From Planctomycetaceae bacterium (GTDB lineage: Bacteria > Planctomycetota > Phycisphaerae > SM23-33), in the NCBI GenBank assembly GCA_021371965.1, contig JAJFVE010000029.1:1-32345 (forward strand): a stretch of 32,345 nucleotides of DNA, written 5' to 3'. Below the pieces are notes generated by a model that saw only the letters and a list, made by a program, of their open reading frames with translations, made no database searches and was not told the DNA's origin. Positions 8,655 through 16,356 of this stretch are shown piece after piece. Positions within the stretch are counted from its first letter, which is position 1, and the number at the start of each line of letters is the position of its first letter. The position numbers and the translations under genes were made by a program.

Positions 8655-9536
8655 ATGAATCCTGCATCACAGTTTGAGTCTTTGCCGGGCGGCGGCCTGC
8701 GCGTGTGGGCGCCGGCGAAGATCAATCTCAACTTGCTCGTGGGCCCGCGTCGCGGCGATGGGTTCCACGGCGTCGATTCGATCGTTGCCAAGGTCACCCT
8801 GTTCGATCGCGTAGAGCTGCACACTCGCGGCGATGGGGAAGTTCTCCTTCGCTGCGACGGGTTCGACTGCGGGCCGGCCGAGGCGAATCTGGCTGTTCGG
8901 GCGGCGCGGCTGTTGATGCACGAGGCCGGTTCTGGCGGAGTAGACATTACTTTAGCCAAATCGATCCCGCCGGGCATGGGGCTAGGTGGCGGTTCGTCCG
9001 ACGCCGCGGCCGTGCTTGCGGGCATGAACGCGCTGTTGCAACTGGGCGTCGCGTCGGAGCGTCTTGCCGAACTGGGTGCAAGTCTGGGTAGCGACATACC
9101 GTTGTTCCTGGGCCCGCCCGCCCAGCGAATGACCGGGCGGGGCGAAGTTCTCGAGCCCATTGCTCTGTCGGACCTTGCGGCCGCGATTATCCTGCCCACG
9201 TTCGGCTGCCCGACGGCGGCTGTCTACAATGCTTTTGACCGCCGCCCCGAGCCGATGGGGCCGCAACTGCCGCCTGAGACGCTGCGGCAAAAGCCCTCGC
9301 AGTGGCGCGGGCGGCTGAAGAACCAGCTTACCGCTGCGGCCCAGGACGTCTGCCCGCCGTTGGGTCTGCTGCGGCAGACGGTTGAGTCGCGAGTGGCCGC
9401 CCCGGTTTGCATGACCGGCAGCGGCAGCGCGATGTTCGTGCTCTGCGACAGCGCCGCCGAGGCCGCGGACATCGCCGCGGCGCTCCAGCCGCTGGAGGAG
9501 GCGAGCGTCGCGGTGGCCCTTTTGACTGCCTGGTGA
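8655..9536 (+). CDS. ispE: 4-diphosphocytidyl-2-C-methyl-D-erythritol kinase (IspE), 293 aa
   Basis: GHMP-fold kinase of the MEP isoprenoid pathway that phosphorylates the 2-hydroxyl of CDP-methylerythritol using ATP; cytoplasmic. Clear IspE signatures are the N-terminal APAKINLNL (K22), the ATP-binding glycine loop PPGMGLGGGSSDAAA at 105-119, LGSDIPLF with D147 as the catalytic Asp, and the C-terminal TGSGSAMF glycine motif near 254-261. The length is normal. Only a weak Shine-Dalgarno precedes the ATG, but the N-terminal AKINL spacing supports this start. It stands alone, followed 102 bases later by a tRNA gene. Identity is secure. Confidence 0.96.
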   Translation: MNPASQFESLPGGGLRVWAPAKINLNLLVGPRRGDGFHGVDSIVAKVTLFDRVELHTRGDGEVLLRCDGFDCGPAEANLAVRAARLLMHEAGSGGVDITLAKSIPPGMGLGGGSSDAAAVLAGMNALLQLGVASERLAELGASLGSDIPLFLGPPAQRMTGRGEVLEPIALSDLAAAIILPTFGCPTAAVYNAFDRRPEPMGPQLPPETLRQKPSQWRGRLKNQLTAAAQDVCPPLGLLRQTVESRVAAPVCMTGSGSAMFVLCDSAAEAADIAAALQPLEEASVAVALLTAW

Positions 9537-9638
9537 CTTTTTCCGCAATTTCACCAGCGGCCTTGACCGATACACTGGGGGATGGTAAAAAGAATGGACG
9601 GCGCCAAGGCTATCGACAACCGCGGTGCCGCGAGGTTC

Positions 9639-9711
9639 GGGGCTGTGGCGCAGTTGGAAGCGCGTCTGCATGGCATGCAGAAGGTCATGGGTTCAAGTCC
9701 CATCAGCTCCA
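9639..9711 (+). tRNA. tRNA-Ala, anticodon GGC
   Basis: A complete cloverleaf can be drawn: acceptor GGGGCTG/CAGCTCC, D-stem GCGC/GCGC with loop AGTTGGAA, anticodon stem TCTGC/GCAGA with loop ATGGCAT giving anticodon GGC at 9672-9674 (reads GCC), variable AGGTC, T-stem ATGGG/CCCAT with loop TTCAAGT, discriminator A at 9711. The acceptor has one G-T pair. The 3' CCA is not encoded, so it must be added. Confidence 0.96.
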
Positions 9712-9714
9712 GTC

Positions 9715-9740
9715 TTCGTTCGCCGCCGGCGGCGAACGAA
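9715..9740. terminator. 26-bp perfect palindrome just after the tRNA, possible processing or termination hairpin
   Basis: TTCGTTCGCCGCC (9715-9727) is followed directly by its exact reverse complement (9728-9740), three bases after the tRNA 3' end. No T-run follows on the plus strand, so intrinsic termination is doubtful; it may instead protect the 3' end or belong to the neighbouring repeat DNA. Confidence 0.5.
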
Positions 9741-9764
9741 AACTGCCACGGCGAAGCGGAGCTT

Positions 9765-9874
9765 TTCCGCAAAGCCCGGCTCCCGCATCAATCACGGCAG
9801 CGGCGAACTACGCCTTGGCAAGCCATCCTCTTCCGCGAAGCCGGGCTCCCTATCTATCCTGACTGCGGCGAACT
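9765..9874. repeat. Two imperfect direct repeats of about 45 bp
   Basis: Unit A (9765-9809) and unit B (9831-9874) both begin TTCCGC-AAGCC and end GCGGCGAACT, with a more variable middle. Several overlapping reading frames cross here, but none looks like a gene. Confidence 0.65.
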
Positions 9875-9989
9875 CCCGACTGAAAGCGCAAGGGGTGCCA
9901 TGGCGGCCCTTTCTCAGCCGCCATGCCGATAACGCCCGAGACCGTACTCCTCTGCGATCTCAGCCAATGTAAGGGTGAATCATCTTGGC

Positions 9990-10250
9990 CACAGAGACAC
10001 AGAGAAATGCGAGAAGATGGGTATAAGAAACCACCACCTTTGGCTTCTCCTATTCCGTGAGGTTTGTGATGAGGATTATTCATAATCATCCTACGTGAGT
10101 TTTGGCCCCAGAGGGGCCTTCGTGCGTAGCCCAGGGCGCGGGGCGAGCGAAGTGAGCCCAAGCCCTGGGAATGATGCGTGGATTCAATGAGCCCCGGAGG
10201 GGCGGCCGTGACGATGGCAGACAATCACGTCCGCCCCGCCGGGGCTAGAT
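9990..10250. repeat. Gene-free stretch with REP-like GCCCC/GGGGC hairpins
   Basis: The 9741-10400 stretch holds no gene that I can support. It contains CCACAGAGACACAGAGAA (from 9991), a relative of the motif at 11866. It also holds a perfect GGCCCC-aga-GGGGCC hairpin (10104-10118), the long-range pair CCCAGGGC/GCCCTGGG (10130-10137 and 10162-10169), and GCCCC-gga-GGGGC (10191-10203), followed near 10231-10245 by CCGCCCCGCCGGGGC. Such GCCCCGGAGGGGC blocks are a common kind of dispersed intergenic repeat in planctomycetes (from memory, not searched). Confidence 0.6.
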
Positions 10251-10400
10251 GCGGAGGGGACTTGGACCCAAGGCTTGGCCCGAAGTCTGCTGTCGCAGCC
10301 TTCAGCCCTGCGCCCTGGGCCAAGAACGCTCTGCCTCTATGGGGCAAGGCAGCCCTGCTGACGCTATAATCATGGGATCTGTCCACCTATCTCGTGAGTC

Positions 10401-11078
10401 TCACGGCCCGCAAACCTCTCCACCCCTTACCCTCACGGTCTTGGGCAGGGCGCAGGTGAGGGTTTCAACGGCATCACATCCTCGTTTGAGGAACACCGCG
10501 ACCAATATGAACCGGATGATATAGGCAGCAGATCCAAGCAAGATCAGGATTAGAGCGATGTGATAGAAAATAGCTCCGACGTCGTGCGTTACGACGTTGA
10601 GAGCGAGGGTTATGAGGGTGATTGCGGAAACGATGCATGCAAGGCCACAGAGGCCGCTGATCATTCCTGCACGAATCATACTCCGTGAAGCGATTCTCCC
10701 GGCAAGGCCGCGGCGGACCAACAGATTATTGTACCATTGGCACCACTCAACATGTGCGGGGAAGGTCCAATAGCTGTTGAATAGCGGAAGCAACATTAGC
10801 CCGACCGCCTGTTGAGGCTTGATCCTGGCCGGTTGGACGGCTTCCCACATCCGGTAAAGAATGCTCATGTGTGCCAGCTTCATCATTATCCAAGCAATGA
10901 AAGCCAGCGATAGAAGCGATAGGGCTGTCAGGAAGTGAGTGAGAGGGAATCCGCCCTTGGGAATATGCACAAGCATGAAGAGGCCCGATGGCACGAGCAG
11001 GAACGAGATGCAACCTCGGATTACGAAGGCTCGATAATATCTGGGGGGCAGTTTTCCAATTGAGGTCTGCGGAGGCAT
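10401..11078 (-). CDS. DUF4328-like multi-pass membrane protein (225 aa)
   Basis: An integral membrane protein of unknown function. Hydrophobic spans lie near residues 20-40, 48-70, 92-110, 140-165 and 175-205. The segment YRMWEAVQPARIKPQQAVGL followed by PLFNSYWTFPAHVEWCQWYN matches the hallmark of a membrane family frequent in Planctomycetota, with a MW-A-Q core, P-AVG-PF-N-YW and then a soluble helix; the DUF4328 link is from memory. GAAAGG lies six bases before the ATG. The last 18 residues (TCALPKTVRVRGGEVCGP) are encoded by a dispersed repeat also found at 11197, so the original C-terminus was probably replaced. It stands alone in repeat-rich DNA. Confidence 0.75.
   Translation of the reverse strand: MPPQTSIGKLPPRYYRAFVIRGCISFLLVPSGLFMLVHIPKGGFPLTHFLTALSLLSLAFIAWIMMKLAHMSILYRMWEAVQPARIKPQQAVGLMLLPLFNSYWTFPAHVEWCQWYNNLLVRRGLAGRIASRSMIRAGMISGLCGLACIVSAITLITLALNVVTHDVGAIFYHIALILILLGSAAYIIRFILVAVFLKRGCDAVETLTCALPKTVRVRGGEVCGP
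10402..10452. repeat. Dispersed repeat, copy A (overlaps membrane-protein 3' end)
   Basis: This 51-base block (core ACCTCTCC-CCCTT-CCCTCACGGTCT) matches 11197-11248 at about 44 of 52 aligned positions in the same orientation. The two copies bracket the membrane-protein gene. Confidence 0.75.
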
Positions 11079-11196
11079 TCAGAACCTTTCAAATCGGGCA
11101 GCTCAGTATACGTCTTCCGGCTATTTCGGCAAGCGTTCAAGGCCGCAATGGTATTCGTCGGGAGTCGGGGCAACCTCGGCGAGGCCGCTTGGCGGT

Positions 11197-11248
11197 GACG
11201 GCCCCGCAGACCTCTCCGGCCCTTGCCCTCACGGTCTGGGGCGGGGCG
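11197..11248. repeat. Dispersed repeat, copy B
   Basis: Direct-repeat partner of 10402-10452. The copies are about 800 bases apart. The surrounding 11079-11413 gap otherwise contains no gene. Confidence 0.75.
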
Positions 11249-11304
11249 GCGATGGGGGCGGACTCGAACTGACCGTGATTATTCGAGGCCTGGACAACGG
11301 CCGG

Positions 11305-11377
11305 CATGGCACCGATCCATCCATCCATCCGCTTCACCGCCCATGGCGACCCGCTTGGCGTGTCGCCATGCCACCCT
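11305..11377 (-). repeat. Dispersed hairpin repeat CATGGCGAC...GTCGCCATG, copy 1
   Basis: A perfect 9-bp inverted repeat, CATGGCGAC (11342-11350) and GTCGCCATG (11362-11370), with an 11-base loop, plus a CCATCCATCCATCC run. Bases 11342-11375 match the reverse complement of 25530-25563 at 30 of 34 positions, and a GGATG-type run follows in both copies. Confidence 0.8.
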
Positions 11378-11413
11378 CTCTGTCGCTTACGGACTTACAA
11401 TCCACTGCGACGG

Positions 11414-11812
11414 TTACGCAGAAACGCGCGGGGCAAGCTCTGCTGCTGACGGATCCGCCTTGGCGGAGTCGGCTAAGAGTTTGTCGAGCATGTCGGCGGG
11501 GGTGTCGTCCCGCGTCAGGAGGCGGTCGAGGATGAACTCGCGGCACTTGCGGGCGGTTTCGCCGCCGCGGGCGAGGCCTTCCTCGATGTGCATTCTCATC
11601 AGCGTGGTGGCCTTCTTGGCGGCAAGGTCGTGGACGGCCTGGCGGCGGGCCTCGCGGATGTCGAGGAGCTGCTGGTGTATTTCGGGGCGGGTGCGCCCCT
11701 GGGCGATCTTGGCGACCATCGAGCGGCTGATGCCGATCTCCTGGGCGACCTGTTCATAAGCGACGCCGTCGGCGAGCAGGTCCAGCAATTTCATTTCGTC
11801 GTACTGTGCCAT
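11414..11812 (-). CDS. Small helix-turn-helix protein (132 aa), function unknown
   Basis: An N-terminal homeodomain-like HTH is visible at about residues 8-45 (LLADGVAYEQVAQEIGISRS, then MVAKIAQGRTRPE), followed by a helical charged region (REARRQAVHDLAAKKATTLM) and a polar tail. The HTH form (DGxxYxQVAxEIGIS) resembles those of phage terminase small subunits and Trp-repressor-like proteins. No phage genes lie nearby, so a solitary DNA-binding protein or domesticated phage relic is the cautious reading. GGGAG lies about seven bases before the ATG, supporting the start. Its promoter region is occupied by the inverted-repeat element at 11852-12053. Being a real gene is likely; its role is unknown. 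Confidence 0.72.
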   Translation of the reverse strand: MAQYDEMKLLDLLADGVAYEQVAQEIGISRSMVAKIAQGRTRPEIHQQLLDIREARRQAVHDLAAKKATTLMRMHIEEGLARGGETARKCREFILDRLLTRDDTPADMLDKLLADSAKADPSAAELAPRVSA

Positions 11813-11851
11813 GGAAGACTCCCTTTGGTTAGAGGCAAGGTTGTTTCGCGA

Positions 11852-12053
11852 CTAGCCCGGATATTTCACCGCAGAGATCGCAGAGACCGCAGAGGTGTCT
11901 TGAATCAAAAGACTTACAGAAACTTTACGGAGTGGGCCTCATGGAGGTTTCTTCAGATTAGCGCCACTCGCGCCGTTAGATGGTCTTGTTTTAAGCCAAT
12001 CTTTTTCTCTGCGTACTTTGCGGTCTCTGCGGTTCACGCAGTTTTCGGGCTAG
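11852..12053. repeat. 202-bp MITE-like element with nested inverted repeats (GCAGAGATCGCAGAGACCGCAGAG)
   Basis: The ends are CTAGCCCG (11852-11859) and CGGGCTAG (12046-12053), exact reverse complements. Inside them the left arm, TTTCACCGCAGAGATCGCAG onward (to 11895), mirrors the right arm (12005-12037) closely. The arms are themselves short near-tandem GCAGAG units. It is non-coding and lies 40-240 bases upstream of the HTH gene. No target-site duplication could be recognised with confidence. Confidence 0.75.
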
Positions 12054-12060
12054 ACAAAAG

Positions 12061-12099
12061 CCAAGGCCCAAGGGCGCACAGCGGCGCCTTGGGCCTCGG
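12061..12099 (-). terminator. Strong hairpin, weak candidate terminator for minus-strand transcription
   Basis: AGGCCCAAGG (12064-12073) pairs with CCTTGGGCCT (12087-12096), extended inward by CGC/GCG across one bulged G, with a six-base loop. On the minus strand it is followed by CTTTTG. No gene lies directly upstream of it on that strand, except the exported protein ending at 12549. Confidence 0.4.
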
Positions 12100-12548
12100 C
12101 GGAGGTAGTGATCTTCACGTGGTGCTCTTACCCCTATTATAGTCACTGGACAGGCGGCGGCGACAAAATGGAAACGCTTTTGGCGAAAAGGCCGGGGAAA
12201 ACCGAGGTCGAAAAAATAAAATCCATTTCAGGGACACGTGGTTTCTGCAACTTTCGAGGGATTCCAGTGCGCGGTGGATTCCATATCCCCCGGGCGGGCA
12301 GGCATTGTCCGGGCGAGCGAAGAAACTGCGGCCGATGGTTGGTAAACCATTTATTAACAAGAAGAGACGAAACACGTAGTTTTGCAGCATCGCCGAAAAC
12401 AGACAAGAAAAGACAATGAAGGGACAATGGCCGTCATGGCAGGCATCCCTGCCCGGCCGCCCGTACCCGAACGCTCATCGGATGGGAACAACCGACCCGC
12501 CTCCGCCGCAGGCTACGGCGTGGCAAGCGACGAGGACGAGATTCGCGA
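12100..12548. other. Gene-free intergenic stretch, locally AT-richer, with a repeat near its right end
   Basis: No convincing gene was found. Bases 12330-12420 are clearly AT-richer than the flanks (GGTAAACCATTTATTAAC). Bases 12496-12529 are a copy of the CGCTTGCCACGCCG-type repeat also found inside 8547-8580. Short frames here have no recognisable protein character. Confidence 0.5.
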
Positions 12549-14294
12549 TCACTCCATCTTCTCTTGCTTGATCGCGTAAACAATGAAGCATTTGCCTTCG
12601 GCGGGTTCTGGCTTGATCTTGCGCTGCAAGCGGGCGTATCCCAGCGTGGGATTGAACGTGCCGCTGGAGCGTTTGGCCCGGGCCAGCACCGGGGCGATGG
12701 CCGAGGCGGGCAGCAGCGTTGACGGCCCGCCGTCGCTCAGGGCGGCGTCGAGGCGGCCTAGCATGAAGCCCTCCAGCGTGTCGCCGCCGGCGATGATGGG
12801 GGCGGCCGCTTCGCCGGGGGCGAGGCGGAAGGTGACTTCCGCCACCTTGTCGGCATCGGGTGCGGCGATATGTCCGGAAATGATTCGCGGGGTGGCGCCC
12901 ATCGCCGGCCAGTATCCCAGGCCGTATGCCAGCAGGCTGCGGCCTTGCGCGGACGGTGCTGTCGGCGGGGCAGGCTTTGCCGGCCGCGTCGCGGCTGCGC
13001 CCGGGCGGGCCGGCGCCGGCGGCTCGGGCACCGTCAGGGGCGTGAACTGCGCGTCCTCGACGTGCAGCATCGCCACGCCCAGGGGTTTCTCGCGAGAGGA
13101 ATAGCTCACGCGCAGCAGCGACGCCGGCGCCAGTCGGCCCTCGCCGAGGCGCACGACGATTTCGGCGGCGCCGGCGGTGAGGGTCTCGTCCACCATCAGC
13201 GTGTGCTGTCCGATGGGCACGGCCGGGGCCTGCACGATCACCAGTCGGTCGCAGGCCGGGATCGGCAGCGTCTTGTCGCGATCCTGCCAGGGGCGGGCGT
13301 CGGGCATGAGCCACTCGATAGTCGTCGTGGCGGCCGCCTGCGAGCCAATCGCCTTCTCGTATGCGTTGACAGCCGCCGACGCCCGGACGTAGATCGGGCT
13401 CTGGACGTCGGCGCCGGAGGTGGCCTTCATCGCCTCGCGAACGAGGTTCAGCGCCGTTTGCGAATGCGGCCTCAATTGCAGCACGATTGAGGCTTGCTCC
13501 AGGGCCTCGAGCGGGCGGTTGAGCTTGAGCAAGGCCATGGCGCAGCCCTGGTGATAGGCGGCGATCTGCGGCGCTTCATCAATGAGCTTGCGAAAGATGC
13601 CATCGGCGACACCCGGATTGTCGCTGTGGTATTCGGCCACGCCCAGCAGGAAACGGCGGATCTGGGCATCGCCCCAGGTGCCGGCGAGGTCTCGCAGGGC
13701 CTTGGCGTATCGGGTGGAGAGATTCTTCTGGTTGGACTGGTCCTGTGCGGTCCTGATCCGCAGCCGGGCCATGCGGCGGGCGAGATCCTGACAGTTCTTG
13801 TATTCCTTGTTGAACGCCTCGCGGTGCGTGACGAAATAGGACGGCGTTACCCACTTGCCGTCGACCTTGCGATGGCGGTCGTGCACGGCGATACGCCACT
13901 GACGCAGTTGCTCGGCCAGGTCCTCCGGCGCGGCGCCGGCGGCCGCGATGCGCCGCATCAGCGTGAAGGCGATCGGCTCGGGGTTGCCCGTGGCGGCAAT
14001 GTCGATGCCGCCCTCGTCCTCGCTGCCTGGGGCCGCGCCGCCGGATGGAAACGCCGTGGCCGGGGCGGTCGCCGCTGCGGCAGGGGGTTTGCCGCCGGCT
14101 GGCGCGTCGGTGCGAATGTGCAGTACCTCCGAGGCCTTGACCGTGATGACGCCCACGCCGATGTCGATCTTGACGTCGTCGCCTTTTTGTGTGATTTTGC
14201 CGTCGAAGGTGCGCCCGTCGCGTAGAAAGATAGTGTCGCCAGAGGCCGGAAGGGCCATCACGGCCGCCACGCCCAGCAAGAGCAGTTTCTTCAT
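12549..14294 (-). CDS. Exported protein with N-terminal beta domain and TPR-like segment (581 aa)
   Basis: Unknown function. The chosen ATG at 14292-14294 has GAGG seven bases upstream and begins with a clean signal peptide (MKKLLLLGVAAVMALPASG), while an in-frame ATG 21 bases upstream would spoil it. A short beta-rich domain follows (DTIFLRDGRTFDGKI, then VGVITVKASEVLHI, about 20-62), a form I associate with planctomycete exported proteins. After a low-complexity Ala/Gly/Pro linker, a helical region includes a tetratricopeptide-like stretch (AYHQGCAMALLKLNRPLEAL). The C-terminal half is beta-rich with a Pro/Ala linker near its middle. It is probably periplasmic, perhaps a scaffold. It is divergent from the DsbD gene, 125 bases away. 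Confidence 0.8.
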   Translation of the reverse strand: MKKLLLLGVAAVMALPASGDTIFLRDGRTFDGKITQKGDDVKIDIGVGVITVKASEVLHIRTDAPAGGKPPAAAATAPATAFPSGGAAPGSEDEGGIDIAATGNPEPIAFTLMRRIAAAGAAPEDLAEQLRQWRIAVHDRHRKVDGKWVTPSYFVTHREAFNKEYKNCQDLARRMARLRIRTAQDQSNQKNLSTRYAKALRDLAGTWGDAQIRRFLLGVAEYHSDNPGVADGIFRKLIDEAPQIAAYHQGCAMALLKLNRPLEALEQASIVLQLRPHSQTALNLVREAMKATSGADVQSPIYVRASAAVNAYEKAIGSQAAATTTIEWLMPDARPWQDRDKTLPIPACDRLVIVQAPAVPIGQHTLMVDETLTAGAAEIVVRLGEGRLAPASLLRVSYSSREKPLGVAMLHVEDAQFTPLTVPEPPAPARPGAAATRPAKPAPPTAPSAQGRSLLAYGLGYWPAMGATPRIISGHIAAPDADKVAEVTFRLAPGEAAAPIIAGGDTLEGFMLGRLDAALSDGGPSTLLPASAIAPVLARAKRSSGTFNPTLGYARLQRKIKPEPAEGKCFIVYAIKQEKME

Positions 14295-14419
14295 GGAACA
14301 ACCTCGCTCCAACACTCGTTAAGTGTAACGGACGAAGTGGCCGGCGTGTTGTGCGAATTCCTTTTGCTCCCGGCGGCCGATACAATGAATGTAGCTTCAG
14401 CCAAGCTAGAGGGCTCTTG

Positions 14420-16309
14420 ATGAGACTGCCGATCACGCTGTTGTTCATCGCTCTGGCCGCTCCCATTGCGGCGGGGCAGGGGGTTTTCGATGCGCCCGTT
14501 GCGGAGATCGCGGCCTCGGCCGTGGCGGACCACGCCCGCGTGGCGCCGGGGCAATCGCTCACCGTGGCGGTGATTCTGACCATCAGTCCCAAGTGGGTCT
14601 TCTACGGTCCCGATCCGGGCGACTACGCCCAGGCCGGGAACATCGTCGCCCAGGCAGGCGACCTGAAGGCCTCGCCGGTGCTGTGGCCGCCGACGCATGA
14701 AAAGAAGACCCGGACGGGTAATTTGTGGATCGTCAACAATGTGTACGAGGGCCGGGCGGTCGCGTACGTTCCGCTGGAAGTGCCCGATGACGCCAAGGAA
14801 GGCCCGCGGACGATCCGCGTGAATGTCCGGGGGCAGATCTGCCAGGCCGACGGGGTGTGCGTTCCGTTCGAGAACGTCCATGCGGAAACCTCGGTCGCTG
14901 TCGCACGTGAAGCGCAGGTGAATCCCGCGTGGGCGACAGACGCGACCCTGGCGGGGGGATTGAAAGACGCCAAGCCGCAAGCGGGAGCGTCCGCGTCGAC
15001 AGCGCCCGCCGCGGCAAGCGAGATGCCAGACATCCCGCCGATGGAGTTCGTCGTCTACGGTCAGCGGCAGGATTATGGTTTGTGGGCGGGGTTGGCGCTG
15101 GCGGTGCTGGCGGGGTTGATCCTCAACATCATGCCCTGCGTGCTGCCGGTGATTCCGCTCAAGGTGATGAGCATCGTCCAGCAGGCCGGGCAGTCGCGAC
15201 GGCGGTTCGTCACCATGGGCCTGGCTTTTGCCGGCGGGATCATGGTCTTCTTCCTGGTGCTGGCGGCGATCAATCCCGTCCTGCACGTCATCAGCCGCAT
15301 CGTGTCCCAACCGGAGGGCGACTGGGTCTTCAACTGGGGCGACCAGTGGAAGTACACCGGCCTGCGGATTGCCATGGCGCTGCTGCTGGTGCTGGTGGCG
15401 GCGAATCTCTTCGGCCTTTTCAACGTGACAGTCTCAGGCAAAGTGGCCGCCCTGGGCGAGGGGCGGCGCGAGGGTCACGGCTCGGCTGTCGGCGCGGGCT
15501 TGCTCACGGGCATCCTGGCGACGCCGTGCAGTTTCGGGATCCTGACGGCCGCGCTGGTCTGGGCGCAGAGCAGGCCGATGTGGGTGGGTGCGCTGTCGAT
15601 GCTGCTGATCGGCGCGGGGATGGCGCTGCCCTATGCGGTGCTGACGGCATTCCCGTCGCTGGTGGCACGCCTGCCGCGACCGGGGCGGTGGATGGAGCTG
15701 TTCAAGCAGTCGATGGGCTTCGTGATGCTGCTGGTGGCGGTGTGGCTGATCGGCACCAGCGGCGGCGACAAGTATCCCTTCTGGGTCATCGGCTTCGCCG
15801 TGGTGCTGAGCTTCTGCCTGTGGATGTGGGGCACGTGGGTCAGCTACGACGCCACGCTGCGGCGCAAGATCGCCGTCCGCGGCGCGGCCGTGCTGCTGGC
15901 CGTCGCGGCGGGGCTATGGATGCTCCGGCCTCCGACGCCGGCCGGGCAGGGCAGCGGCGTCCACCTCCAGCCGTTCGATTGGAGAGCCATCAGCGCCCAG
16001 CGCGAACAGGGCAAGACGGTGATCGTGGACCTGACCGCCTCATGGTGCCTGACGTGCAAGACCGTCGAGGCGATCATCTATGACAACGCCGAGGTGGCCG
16101 CTCAGTTCAAGAAGCTCGACGTGACCGCGTACTACGGCGACGTCACGACCGGCCAACTGCCGGCCAACGCTCTCAAGCGGGCACTGAAGAACGAGGCCGT
16201 GCCCTGCACGGTGGTGCTGGGCTCGCCGGGCAAACCGGCGGTGCTGCTGCGGGGGCTGTTCACGAGGGACGACCTGCTGAGCGCGATCGAAAAGGTTCGC
16301 AAGCAGTAG
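14420..16309 (+). CDS. DsbD-type thiol:disulfide interchange protein (629 aa)
   Basis: Predicted transmembrane reductant conduit passing electrons from cytoplasmic thioredoxin to periplasmic thiols. The three-part architecture is complete: a signal peptide (MRLPITLLFIALAAPIAAG) and N-terminal DsbD-alpha-like domain with cysteine pair C141/C147 (GQICQADGVCVPF); a membrane domain of about eight spans with the two redox Cys in NIMPCVLP (C240) and ATPCSFG (C370); and a C-terminal thioredoxin-like domain with WCLTCK (C543, C546). GAGGG lies about six bases before the ATG at 14420; an upstream in-frame ATG lacks a signal peptide and a ribosome site. It could serve cytochrome c maturation or disulfide isomerisation. 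The gene stands as a single unit, convergent with the DUF3999 gene. Confidence 0.92.
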   Translation: MRLPITLLFIALAAPIAAGQGVFDAPVAEIAASAVADHARVAPGQSLTVAVILTISPKWVFYGPDPGDYAQAGNIVAQAGDLKASPVLWPPTHEKKTRTGNLWIVNNVYEGRAVAYVPLEVPDDAKEGPRTIRVNVRGQICQADGVCVPFENVHAETSVAVAREAQVNPAWATDATLAGGLKDAKPQAGASASTAPAAASEMPDIPPMEFVVYGQRQDYGLWAGLALAVLAGLILNIMPCVLPVIPLKVMSIVQQAGQSRRRFVTMGLAFAGGIMVFFLVLAAINPVLHVISRIVSQPEGDWVFNWGDQWKYTGLRIAMALLLVLVAANLFGLFNVTVSGKVAALGEGRREGHGSAVGAGLLTGILATPCSFGILTAALVWAQSRPMWVGALSMLLIGAGMALPYAVLTAFPSLVARLPRPGRWMELFKQSMGFVMLLVAVWLIGTSGGDKYPFWVIGFAVVLSFCLWMWGTWVSYDATLRRKIAVRGAAVLLAVAAGLWMLRPPTPAGQGSGVHLQPFDWRAISAQREQGKTVIVDLTASWCLTCKTVEAIIYDNAEVAAQFKKLDVTAYYGDVTTGQLPANALKRALKNEAVPCTVVLGSPGKPAVLLRGLFTRDDLLSAIEKVRKQ

Positions 16310-16310
16310 G

Positions 16311-16356
16311 ATGGGCATCTTGCCCATGAGTAGCGCGGGCGTCTCGCCCGTGCTAC
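16311..16356. terminator. Twin hairpins between convergent genes
   Basis: ATGGGCA-tct-TGCCCAT (16311-16327) is followed by GTAGCgCGGGCG-tct-CGCCCGtGCTAC (16330-16356), a 12-bp stem with one G-T pair. They fill the gap after the dsbD stop and reach the DUF3999 stop at 16353. They could be a bidirectional terminator without T-runs, but the GCACGGGCGTCTCGCCCGTG type recurs at 29884, so this is also a dispersed repeat. Confidence 0.55.

Noticed and set aside
9582..10369. Several 60-150 codon frames after ispE
   Set aside because: They run through the tRNA, the palindrome and the repeats.
12108..12427. Short frames on both strands of the 12.1-12.4 kb gap
   Set aside because: No ribosome site, no recognisable protein character, and overlapping alternatives of equal length on both strands.
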